A stretch of 64,000 bases of DNA from Bacteroidota bacterium (GTDB lineage: Bacteria > Bacteroidota > Bacteroidia > Chitinophagales > Chitinophagaceae). The position numbers and the translations under genes are program-made. Shown piece after piece: positions 18,624-26,881 of the stretch. Where the stretch lies: contig CANGFA010000005.1 in the NCBI GenBank assembly GCA_947453145.1, positions 1-64,000 on the forward strand, written 5' to 3'. Below the pieces are notes generated by a model that did no database searches, was not told where the DNA came from, and worked only from the letters and a program-made list of their open reading frames with translations. Each line of letters begins with the position of its first letter. Within the stretch, counting starts at the first letter, position 1.

Positions 18624-19439
18624 TTACCTGAAAATAAAATTATGCGTTTTTAAGATTAATGAGCGCGACTCAATTAAATCCAAATCTGACTTTTTAATTT
18701 GTTGACGGGCATCATCGGCGGTGAAAGCCTCATAGCCATTTTCAAAAAAGAGTTCAAAGGTTTTTCTAAAATATTTATTCATTTCTAAATTAGGCTGGTG
18801 TTCTGTAGTAGTAATTTCTATCATCCATATAGGCTTCACTTCATTTTTAATCACTGCTCCAGCACCTTGCAATAACATATATTCTGCACCTTCTATATCC
18901 ACTACAATTAAGGCCTTTTTATTTGCAATTTGCTTTTCTACGATTCTATCTAAAGTTAAAATAGGAACCTGCGTCACATGGTAAGCAGGAATATTTGCCC
19001 AGCCTTTAATTAAGGAAGCGCCTGTACCGCCGCCCCATATATCCAATACATCTGCAGCATCACCAACAGCTACCGGAAAAACTTCCACTTGCTTTTCCCA
19101 ACCATTGGACTTTATATTTTTTAATAAATAATAAATATTTCTTTGCATGGGTTCCACTGCAATAGCTTGCTTCCCTTTTGATAATGCATGACAAGTATAG
19201 TAACCAATATTAGCCCCAACATTAATAAAGAATTCCACTTCATCCAATAAACTTAATACCACCCTTGTTTCTTCGGGCTCAAAATTACCATTCGCCATTG
19301 CTTCATTCCCTGCTAAAGAAAATCCCCATTTTGTTGGAATCAAAGGCATTGATTTATCCTTAGCATCCTGGAAACTTCTCAAGAACAATCCCATCTTAGG
19401 GAAAAAGCGATTTATATTTTTGGTAATATTTAGTGCCAT
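18624..19439 (-). CDS. FkbM family methyltransferase
   Basis: 271 residues. The SAM-binding motif is FFINVGANIGYYTCHAL (about 71-87), followed by AIAVEPM and LIVVDIEGAEYMLLQG, which together define the FkbM family. Members O-methylate sugars or other small acceptors and are common in glycan gene sets, so it may act on the surface polysaccharide encoded at 6278-12633. Target not visible from sequence. Confidence 0.87.
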   Translation of the reverse strand: MALNITKNINRFFPKMGLFLRSFQDAKDKSMPLIPTKWGFSLAGNEAMANGNFEPEETRVVLSLLDEVEFFINVGANIGYYTCHALSKGKQAIAVEPMQRNIYYLLKNIKSNGWEKQVEVFPVAVGDAADVLDIWGGGTGASLIKGWANIPAYHVTQVPILTLDRIVEKQIANKKALIVVDIEGAEYMLLQGAGAVIKNEVKPIWMIEITTTEHQPNLEMNKYFRKTFELFFENGYEAFTADDARQQIKKSDLDLIESRSLILKTHNFIFR

Positions 19440-19487
19440 GAAGCGAAGATATAAATTATAGCGGGTATTTAAAAAGTGAATTGCACG

Positions 19488-20015
19488 CTACAAGTTCTCC
19501 TTAAACCCAATTTTATCCCTTTCCTCCCATTTTACTTTAGCAATTGATAAATCCAAGAGATGTTCTATTGTATCGTAAATTTTATTCAATTGAATATCAT
19601 GTTCCCCTATTCTTTCTCTCAGTTCCTGCAACTGGCCTTTTATACTTGAATTTTTTATAAGTACTCTTTTCATTTCAATAAATAATCTAATGATTGAAAT
19701 ATTCATCTTAACTGCCTTCTCACTTTTTAAAACACCAGAGATCATGGCAACTCCATGTTCAGTGAAAGCGAATGGAGTGGCATCTTTCCTCCTGTTAACT
19801 GTTGATGATATAACATTTTGTGATATCATAACTTCCCATTCTTTCTGAGTCAGTCTAAACATAAAATCAGACGGGAATCTATCAATATTTCTTTTTACTG
19901 CTTGATTTAAAGTTTTTGTGTCTACTTCATAGAGAAATGCCAAATCAAAATCAAGCATCACCATTTCTTCTCTTATTTCATGTATTTTTTGTTGAATTAA
20001 ATTTATTTCTACCAT
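19488..20015 (-). CDS. ORF6N domain DNA-binding protein
   Basis: 175 residues. The N-terminal ORF6N domain (about 8-100) is shown by LAFLYEVDTKTLNQAVKRN, RFPSDFMFRLTQKEWE and PFAFTEHGVAMISGVL. The C-terminal part is helical and charged. ORF6N is a KilA-N-related DNA-binding domain typical of phages and mobile elements and also found on bacterial chromosomes. No phage genes surround it. Two copies of a 25-bp palindrome lie 69-136 bp upstream of its start, which suggests autoregulation. Confidence 0.85.
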   Translation of the reverse strand: MVEINLIQQKIHEIREEMVMLDFDLAFLYEVDTKTLNQAVKRNIDRFPSDFMFRLTQKEWEVMISQNVISSTVNRRKDATPFAFTEHGVAMISGVLKSEKAVKMNISIIRLFIEMKRVLIKNSSIKGQLQELRERIGEHDIQLNKIYDTIEHLLDLSIAKVKWEERDKIGFKENL

Positions 20016-20084
20016 TTAAATTGCTTTTGCCGAACATACTATTTTATAAATATGAATCACGCCGTATTTATACGATTCACCACC

Positions 20085-20151
20085 ATGTGGTCACAAATTG
20101 TGACCACATGCCTTGAAAATTACCCTATGTGGTCACAAATTGTGACCACAT
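20085..20151. promoter_or_regulatory. Twin 25-bp palindromic operator
   Basis: Two identical copies of a 25-bp palindrome lie at 20085-20109 and 20127-20151. Each has arms ATGTGGTCACAA and TTGTGACCACAT around one central base. Start-to-start spacing is 42 bp, close to four helical turns. They lie upstream of the ORF6N gene (start 20015) and downstream of the Lrp-type gene stop. The likely ligand is the ORF6N protein itself; that is inference. Confidence 0.7.
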
Positions 20152-20172
20152 ACCAAAATGTTCGACTAAGGT

Positions 20173-20736
20173 CTAAACCATCACATGTGTCTGCTTCACA
20201 ACGCCCATGATAAATACACTTTGCACTTGACCAATATTTTCGGCCTGGCTTAATTTATTTACATGAAAATTGTAATAACTATTCATATCCTCGGTTACAA
20301 TCTTTAACATAAAATCAAATTCCCCTGAGATACTATAACATTCCATTACCTCGGGCAATTCATTAATGAGTTTTATAAATTGGGATCCTGATTTTTTACT
20401 GTGTTGATTTAAGGATACATAACATATAACCATCAATCCTTTGCGCACTTTGGCACCATCTATTAATGCAGCGTATTGTTTTATAACGCCACTTGCTTCT
20501 AACCTTTTAATACGCTCATGCACTGGCGTTGTACTTAGTTGAACAGCTTCTGCAATTGCAGCAACCGACATTCTTGCATTGTCTTGCAATAATCTTAAAA
20601 TGGCAATATCTTTTACATCCAAAGGCACCGTATTTTGGGTAGTCATTGGATAGGAATTTTGCATTTCATTTTTTGAGGAAGAAGATAATTGATTATTAGT
20701 CGTAGCCGAAACGGCTAATTGTATCTTGTTTTTCAT
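20173..20736 (-). CDS. Lrp/AsnC family transcriptional regulator
   Basis: Up to 187 residues. The N-terminal helix-turn-helix is in DIAILRLLQDNARMSVAAIA and LSTTPVHERIKRLEASGVI; the C-terminal RAM (ligand-binding) domain covers about 100-180. The first 30 residues are serine- and asparagine-rich and unlike the family, so the start may be the ATG at 20646 (MTTQNTVPLDVKD). It is divergent from ahcY, and an Lrp-consensus site lies between them. Confidence 0.92.
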   Translation of the reverse strand: MKNKIQLAVSATTNNQLSSSSKNEMQNSYPMTTQNTVPLDVKDIAILRLLQDNARMSVAAIAEAVQLSTTPVHERIKRLEASGVIKQYAALIDGAKVRKGLMVICYVSLNQHSKKSGSQFIKLINELPEVMECYSISGEFDFMLKIVTEDMNSYYNFHVNKLSQAENIGQVQSVFIMGVVKQTHVMV

Positions 20737-20774
20737 ATAAAAAAAGCATTTATTTCATTAAAATTAGAAATAAA

Positions 20775-20789
20775 TAGCATATTTCACTA
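20775..20789. promoter_or_regulatory. Candidate Lrp-binding site
   Basis: TAGCATATTTCACTA matches the E. coli Lrp consensus YAGHAWATTWTDCTR at 14 of 15 positions. It is 38 bp upstream of the lrp-like start and 65 bp upstream of ahcY, and is flanked by symmetrical AAATAG/CTATTT arms. Autoregulation and control of ahcY are inferred. Confidence 0.5.
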
Positions 20790-20854
20790 TTTTTTAGATA
20801 TATTTTATTATTATCTCCTACAAATATACCTTTACAGCCTAAATAAATACTATT

Positions 20855-22174
20855 ATGGGCTTACAAAACATTGATTTTAGCTTACCATATAAGGTAGCAG
20901 ACATTACCCTAGCAGAATGGGGTCGTAAAGAAATTCGTTTAGCCGAAGCTGAAATGCCAGGTTTAATGAGTATCCGTGCAGAATACGGACCTAGCCAACC
21001 ATTAAAAGGTGCACGTATTGCGGGTTGTTTACACATGACCATTCAAACTGCTGTGTTAATTGAAACATTAACTGCATTAGGTGCAGAAGTTAAGTGGAGC
21101 TCTTGTAACATATTCTCTACACAGGACCAAGCTGCTGCTGCAATTGCTGCTGCAGGTATTGGTGTTTTTGCTTGGAAAGGACAAAGCATTGAAGAAGGTG
21201 ATTGGTGTATTGAACAAACATTATTCTTTGGTGGTGAAGACCGTCCATTGAATATGATTTTGGATGATGGTGGTGATTTAACAAATATGGTATTGGATCA
21301 ATACCCTCAATTCGTTGCTGGTATAAAAGGTTTATCTGAAGAAACTACAACAGGTGTACACCGTTTATATGAGCGTATGGCAAAAGGTACTTTACCAATG
21401 CCTGCAATTAATGTAAATGATTCAGTTACAAAATCTAAATTCGATAATAAGTATGGTTGTCAAGAATCATTGGTTGATGCGATTCGTCGTGCAACTGATG
21501 TAATGATGGCTGGTAAAGTAGCAGTAGTAGGTTCATACGGTGACGTAGGAAAAGGTTCTGCTGCTTCCTTACGTGGTGCTGGTTGTCGTGTAATTGTTAC
21601 TGAAATTGATCCAATTTGTGCGTTACAAGCAGCAATGGATGGTTATGAAGTTAAGAAAATGATTAATGCAGTTCAAGAAGCTGACATTATTGTTACTGCT
21701 TCAGGTTGTCGCGATTTGATCAACGAAAAGCATTTCAGAGTAATGAAAGACAAGGCGATTGTTTGTAATATTGGTCACTTTGATATCGAAATTGATATGG
21801 CTTGGTTAAACAAAAACTACGGTCATACAAAAGATACGATCAAACCACAAGTTGATTTGTACAATATTGAAGGTAAAGATGTGATTGTATTAGCGGAAGG
21901 TCGTTTAGTAAACTTAGGTTGTGCAACAGGTCACCCATCATTTGTGATGAGTAACTCCTTCTCTAACCAAACTTTAGCGCAAATTGAATTATGGAATAAC
22001 CATAAGAACTACGAAAACAAAGTGTATGTATTACCTAAGCATTTGGACGAGAAGGTAGCGCGCTTACACCTTGCAAAAGTTGGTGCTGAATTAGACGAAT
22101 TAACAACCGAACAAGCTGCTTACTTGGGTATTCCACAAGCTGGACCATTTAAGTCTGACATGTACAGATACTAG
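20855..22174 (+). CDS. ahcY: Adenosylhomocysteinase
   Basis: 439 residues. It hydrolyses S-adenosylhomocysteine to adenosine and homocysteine, clearing the by-product of methylations. The NAD-binding motif is [20 protein letters not shown] (about 222-241); further markers are [19 protein letters not shown], the catalytic-region DVMMAGK and the C-terminal [11 protein letters not shown] near-consensus -7 box (TACCTTTA, 20827-20834) is upstream. It is divergent from the Lrp-type regulator. Confidence 0.97.
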   Translation: MGLQNIDFSLPYKVADITLAEWGRKEIRLAEAEMPGLMSIRAEYGPSQPLKGARIAGCLHMTIQTAVLIETLTALGAEVKWSSCNIFSTQDQAAAAIAAAGIGVFAWKGQSIEEGDWCIEQTLFFGGEDRPLNMILDDGGDLTNMVLDQYPQFVAGIKGLSEETTTGVHRLYERMAKGTLPMPAINVNDSVTKSKFDNKYGCQESLVDAIRRATDVMMAGKVAVVGSYGDVGKGSAASLRGAGCRVIVTEIDPICALQAAMDGYEVKKMINAVQEADIIVTASGCRDLINEKHFRVMKDKAIVCNIGHFDIEIDMAWLNKNYGHTKDTIKPQVDLYNIEGKDVIVLAEGRLVNLGCATGHPSFVMSNSFSNQTLAQIELWNNHKNYENKVYVLPKHLDEKVARLHLAKVGAELDELTTEQAAYLGIPQAGPFKSDMYRY

Positions 22175-22226
22175 TGGATAAGCCAACTATTTTTAAAAAG
22201 TAGAATTAGTTCAAAATATCCCCCAG

Positions 22227-22256
22227 GCCGCTCCGAAAATTCGGAGCGGCTTTTTT
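22227..22256 (+). terminator. ahcY terminator
   Basis: GCCGCTCCGAA pairs with TTCGGAGCGGC around a very short loop and is followed by six T. It begins 52 bp after the ahcY stop. Confidence 0.9.
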
Positions 22257-22315
22257 ATTTTTAGTACCTTTAGATTGCTTAATGAACGATAAGCCATTTT
22301 ATAAAACGATTGTAT

Positions 22316-24208
22316 ATGAAACTAAACAAGCTAATTGCGTTTGCATTGTCTTTTATTTGTTTAACGCAAGTAAATGCGCAAAATTTAAACATTATTCCAG
22401 AACCATTTCACGCCGTGAAGGGAACGGGTGTATTTCAATTTCAAAAATCTATATCCATAAATGCGCCTACCAGTGCAAATGAAGTTTCGGATATGATTGC
22501 AAAACAATTAAGAACAGTCACAGGTAAAACAGTATTCTTTAGCAAGAACGAGCCAAGTATTACTTTAGCTATAATTAAAGACGATATTATTGGCAATGAG
22601 GGTTATACCTTAAATATCAATGCTACAGGAATAGTAATAAGCGCTAATACCAACGCAGGTTTATTTTACGGATGGCAAACTTTACAACAAATTATGCCAG
22701 CAGCTGTTTATGCAAACAAGTTGCAAAATAATATTCAATGGCAGGTGCCTTATGTTTCCATTATTGATAAACCAAGATTTGGATGGAGAGGAATGATGCT
22801 AGATGTGAGCCGTCACTTTTTTAGCAAAGCAGATGTAAAAGTATTTATTGATGATATGGCGCGCTATAAGTACAATCGTTTTCATTGGCATCTAACCGAT
22901 GATCAAGGATGGAGAATTGAAATTAAAGCATTGCCTAAATTAACTAGTGTAGGTGCATGGAGAGCAGATCGTAAAGGAAAATGGATGAATATTACTACGC
23001 CTGCATTAGATGAGCCTAAAACTTATGGTGGATTTTATACACAGGAAGACATTAAAGAAGTAGTTGCTTATGCTAAATCAAAATTCATTGAAGTGATTCC
23101 AGAAATTGATGTACCTGGTCATAGTATGGCTATCAATACGGCTTATCCCGAATTAAGTACCACCCCAAAATATCCCTACCAAGTAAATGCAGGCGATGAG
23201 TTTATGGACTGGGAAGGATTAAATGGTCATCCAACTGCCATGATTGATAATTCATTGGATCCTTCTAATGAAAAAGTATACGAATACTTGGATAAAATAA
23301 TGACCGAAGTAGCCCCTCTATTCCCATTTGAATACATACACATGGGTGGTGATGAAAATGCAAAAAACAATTGGGAAAAATCACCAAATGTGCAAGCTTT
23401 AATGAAAAAGGAAGGCTTAAAGGATCAAATGGAAGTGCAAAGTTATTTTGTGAGACGAATGCAAAAAATAATCAACTCAAAAGGAAAGAAAATGATGGGT
23501 TGGGATGAAATTTTACAAGGTGGTTTAAGTGGCGACGCAGTTGTTATGAGTTGGCAGGGCACGAAAGGAGGAATAGAAGCAGCAAAGCAAGGACATAAAG
23601 TAGTGATGTCGCCAAACGATTATAATTATATAGACTATTATCAAGGTGAAATAACAGCAGAAGGAAAAGTATATAGAGGATTAAGAATGAAAACTACCTA
23701 TGGATATGAGCCCGTTCCTGCTGGAATTGATCCTAGTTTAATTTTAGGGAACCAAGCCAACCAATGGACTGAGCAATTGCAAACCATGCGTAAAGTTCAA
23801 TATATGACTTGGCCAAGAGGCTTGGCCGTTGCAGAAACCAGTTGGTCACCGGCTGAAAAGAAAAATTGGAACAGCTTTGCAAAAAAGGTGGAAGCACAAT
23901 TCGAAAAACTAGAGGCAGCCGATGTAGTATATGCAAAAAGCATGTTCGACCCTATTGTAACTACCCAGTTAAATACAAAAGGCGAATATATTGTGACTAT
24001 GGAGAGTGAAGTGGAAGGTTTAGATATATACTATACTATTGACGATCAAATGCCAGATAAGTATAGCGACAAATATACTGCCCCATTTGTATTGCCCGAA
24101 GACGTATTATCGGTAAGAATCATTACTTATAGAGACGGGAAGCCAATTGGAAAGTATTTAAATATACCAGTCGCATCATTAAAAAGTAGGGCTAAAAAAA
24201 TATTATAA
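22316..24208 (+). CDS. Beta-N-acetylhexosaminidase (GH20)
   Basis: 630 residues with signal peptide MKLNKLIAFALSFICLTQVNAQ. An N-terminal GH20b-like domain is followed by the TIM-barrel catalytic domain (about 150-500) with the Asp-Glu pair in YIHMGGDENAKNNW (about 341-354) and RFHWHLTDDQGWRIEI. A C-terminal CHB_HEX_C-type domain (about 550-620) ends the protein. It removes terminal GlcNAc or GalNAc from chitin fragments or glycans, in the periplasm or at the surface. The ATG at 22316 is used rather than a TTG six bases earlier. The next gene starts 5 bp on. Confidence 0.94.
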   Translation: MKLNKLIAFALSFICLTQVNAQNLNIIPEPFHAVKGTGVFQFQKSISINAPTSANEVSDMIAKQLRTVTGKTVFFSKNEPSITLAIIKDDIIGNEGYTLNINATGIVISANTNAGLFYGWQTLQQIMPAAVYANKLQNNIQWQVPYVSIIDKPRFGWRGMMLDVSRHFFSKADVKVFIDDMARYKYNRFHWHLTDDQGWRIEIKALPKLTSVGAWRADRKGKWMNITTPALDEPKTYGGFYTQEDIKEVVAYAKSKFIEVIPEIDVPGHSMAINTAYPELSTTPKYPYQVNAGDEFMDWEGLNGHPTAMIDNSLDPSNEKVYEYLDKIMTEVAPLFPFEYIHMGGDENAKNNWEKSPNVQALMKKEGLKDQMEVQSYFVRRMQKIINSKGKKMMGWDEILQGGLSGDAVVMSWQGTKGGIEAAKQGHKVVMSPNDYNYIDYYQGEITAEGKVYRGLRMKTTYGYEPVPAGIDPSLILGNQANQWTEQLQTMRKVQYMTWPRGLAVAETSWSPAEKKNWNSFAKKVEAQFEKLEAADVVYAKSMFDPIVTTQLNTKGEYIVTMESEVEGLDIYYTIDDQMPDKYSDKYTAPFVLPEDVLSVRIITYRDGKPIGKYLNIPVASLKSRAKKIL

Positions 24209-24213
24209 GCTTA

Positions 24214-26049
24214 ATGCTTAAAAGAGCAGTTTATTTTCTCTTACTCCAAGTAATTACCATTTCTTCTTTTGCTCAAAGTAAAAGATCAGAACACAATATT
24301 GTTAACTCCAAAGACAGTTCCCTAATTGTCAGTTTTATACGTTTGTTTAAAGGGAAGCCCAATCCATTAATAGATTCTACAAGCATTACTATTAATAAGT
24401 CTATTACCTCCATTGCAAGTCAGGAGGGTAAACGCATCAATAGCATTTATATTGAGCATAAACATTTTGGAACTTTTGGATTTAATGATTCTACCAAGAC
24501 ACCAAAATTCATTACAAAGGCAGCCAATAGCTTACACAATTTCACGAAAGAAAATACGATAAGAAAAAATTTATTCTTTCATGAAAATGAATATATGAAT
24601 CCCTTGGTTATTGCTTATAATGAAAAATGGCTTAGAGATTTACCCTATATTCAGGACGCCAGAATTATTGCTTTCCCCTTAGTAAATGATAGCAATAGCG
24701 TAGACCTATACGTTATAACAAAAGACGTATTCCCATTTGGTGGTAGTCTACAATTTAAAAGCGCAAATGCATATGACGCAAGTGCAACCATAGAAAATAT
24801 AAACGATATGGGTAACGCTTTTAATGTATACCACAATTTTGATATTAATAGAAAAGATAAAGCTGGGTGGGGCGTAAATTATATGGCAAGGAATATTTTA
24901 GGAAGTTTTATAGATATCAATGTGGGCGCCAATTCATTGGAAAATAATTATGCCAACTTAGAAACCTCGGCTTCCAATATCTATATTAAGGGCTCCCTAC
25001 CTTTACTAACACCATTGAGTAAATGGACTGGTGGATTTGAATGGAGTAGATCGGAAAATAAAAACGAGTTTCCTTTTAAATGGACTGATTCTTTTTACAA
25101 CGCAACACTAAAATATCAACGCGCCCATTTTGATAGTTGGATAGGTTATCAATTATTTAACAAGCCTTGGAAAATGAGCAATGACCGTTATCGACATTTT
25201 ATTCAATATCGTTATTTGAATAATGAATTTAATGAACGGCCCAATAATTATTCGTTGCAAATAGATAAAAACTACCAAAACGTAATTGCTAATTTATTCT
25301 CCTATACCTTATTTAAGCAAAATATTATTAGAACTCAATATTTATACGGATTTGGCAGAAATGAGGATTTGCCAACAGGTAAATCCATGACCATTACAAC
25401 AGGACATTACCAAAGAGAAAATGAAAAACTACCCTATCTGGGTTTCACTTTAGAATCTTACCAATTGTTAAGCAACGAAGGTTTTAGACATTTGTATTTA
25501 AGCAGTGGTAGTAGTTATCAAAATAAAGACTTATTAGATTTTAAAATTTTGGCAAGCATTGAAAAAATATCTAAGTTACTCTATTTAGAAAGTGGTTATA
25601 AATACCGAAGTATAATAAACCTAAGTTTTGCAGAAACCTTAAAAAATAAATTTAATGACGCTTTACTCATTAATAGCATTTATGGAATCCCGCAATTAAA
25701 TAAGGAACGTATTAAAGGAGGTACCCGTTTAAGTGCTAACTGGGAATCTATTTGGTATAATTCTACATCTTTTTATGGATTTAGGCAATCCCCTTTTATA
25801 TTTGGAAATATTACTTATATAAGAACCGTTGGCGAGCCCATAGGCAATGGAGATATCTATTCTTCTATTGGCGGGGGCAGCAGGATAAGGAACGAAAACC
25901 TGGTTTTTGGCACGATCGAAATAAAAGCCTTTTATTTTCCAAGAACCAATCTTCAACTAAGTCCTTGGAATATAAGCATCACTACCAATCTTAAATTTAA
26001 GTACAATTCAATCCTTTTAAATAAGCCAGATTTTGTACAAGTAAATTAA
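24214..26049 (+). CDS. Outer-membrane barrel protein, BamA/POTRA-like
   Basis: 611 residues with signal peptide MLKRAVYFLLLQVITISSFAQ. The segment around 145-170 (DARIIAFPLVNDSNSVDLYV, then ITKDVFPFGG) resembles the POTRA-to-barrel junction of Bacteroidetes BamA/TamA-like proteins. From about 175 to the end, alternating aromatic and polar residues suggest a 16-strand-type barrel. It follows the GH20 gene by 5 bp and is probably co-transcribed. Function as an assembly factor is not shown; it could be a porin-like relative. Confidence 0.6.
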   Translation: MLKRAVYFLLLQVITISSFAQSKRSEHNIVNSKDSSLIVSFIRLFKGKPNPLIDSTSITINKSITSIASQEGKRINSIYIEHKHFGTFGFNDSTKTPKFITKAANSLHNFTKENTIRKNLFFHENEYMNPLVIAYNEKWLRDLPYIQDARIIAFPLVNDSNSVDLYVITKDVFPFGGSLQFKSANAYDASATIENINDMGNAFNVYHNFDINRKDKAGWGVNYMARNILGSFIDINVGANSLENNYANLETSASNIYIKGSLPLLTPLSKWTGGFEWSRSENKNEFPFKWTDSFYNATLKYQRAHFDSWIGYQLFNKPWKMSNDRYRHFIQYRYLNNEFNERPNNYSLQIDKNYQNVIANLFSYTLFKQNIIRTQYLYGFGRNEDLPTGKSMTITTGHYQRENEKLPYLGFTLESYQLLSNEGFRHLYLSSGSSYQNKDLLDFKILASIEKISKLLYLESGYKYRSIINLSFAETLKNKFNDALLINSIYGIPQLNKERIKGGTRLSANWESIWYNSTSFYGFRQSPFIFGNITYIRTVGEPIGNGDIYSSIGGGSRIRNENLVFGTIEIKAFYFPRTNLQLSPWNISITTNLKFKYNSILLNKPDFVQVN

Positions 26050-26089
26050 AGTTTTCTCAACTTTTTATCTCGTCTATTGTTATACTTAT

Positions 26090-26881
26090 ATGGTCCAAGC
26101 ATACAATTTTTTAGCTAGTTGGCAATTATTCCCCGAAAAAAGCGAATTCGAATACCAAATTGTCCCTAAGTCGGGTAATTATAAAATTGAAACCGTACAT
26201 GCGGGACATCATTTAAGCTTTAGTCATAATTGGGTGAGCATGGATAACGAAGCCTTTTATGCCCAATATCAAGTAAATCCAAATGGCGATTTACACGATT
26301 TCGAAAACAAGGAATTAGCCGATTCGGTAGCTGCTGAAATTAACAATGCTTCCTGCCTAACTGTTCAGTTTTTTAAAGCGGATAAGTTATCGTTAAAAGT
26401 AGTGCACGAAATTTTAGCAAATGGTTTTTTAAAAGTCACTCACTTTGGTAACAAGGAAGACGGAACAGAATTTAAAAACACGGAGGTTTATCATAAACAA
26501 TTAAGCGTGCTCCCCTACGCATCTTCTGCTGGCAGTGTAGCCATTAGACCTACAAAGGAAGGCGTTATAAAGCACAAAGCATTGTCTGCAATGGAGGATC
26601 AAACCAACATGCAGTTAAATCAAATTAAAGAGCAAATTGAATTGTTAGCCAGACAGGCTCAGGAAATAAGAAAAAGAAAAGAATTAAGCTTAATGATATA
26701 TGAAGCCAAAATTACTTTTAAACCACAAATAGGCCAGGTGTATCATGTGTATGAAAAATCAGATGGCTCCCATGTGCTTTCTTTAGTAGCACCTACCGAG
26801 TGGGGAGGTGGTGCTGGACCTTTTGCACAATTTATTGCAACCGTAAAATTATTGGCCGATCATACTTGGATAGAGTGCTAG
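26090..26881 (+). CDS. DUF2452 protein with extra N-terminal domain
   Basis: 263 residues. The C-terminal half (about 140-263) matches DUF2452: LPYASSAGSVAIRPTKEG, the helix around NMQLNQIKEQIELLARQAQE and the ending PFAQFIATVKLLADHTW. The N-terminal half, starting FLASWQLFPEKSEFEYQ, is rich in beta strands and I do not recognise it. No signal peptide, so cytoplasmic. Function unknown. Its stop overlaps the convergent ubiD-like gene by 4 bp. Confidence 0.7.
   Translation: MVQAYNFLASWQLFPEKSEFEYQIVPKSGNYKIETVHAGHHLSFSHNWVSMDNEAFYAQYQVNPNGDLHDFENKELADSVAAEINNASCLTVQFFKADKLSLKVVHEILANGFLKVTHFGNKEDGTEFKNTEVYHKQLSVLPYASSAGSVAIRPTKEGVIKHKALSAMEDQTNMQLNQIKEQIELLARQAQEIRKRKELSLMIYEAKITFKPQIGQVYHVYEKSDGSHVLSLVAPTEWGGGAGPFAQFIATVKLLADHTWIEC

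Noticed and set aside
19488..20151. Prophage remnant around the ORF6N gene
   Set aside because: ORF6N is common in phages, but neighbours are housekeeping genes and no other phage gene or attachment site was seen.
20737..20854. SAM or SAH riboswitch upstream of ahcY
   Set aside because: Only 118 bp separate the divergent genes and the -7 box leaves a leader of about 15 bases, too short for an aptamer.
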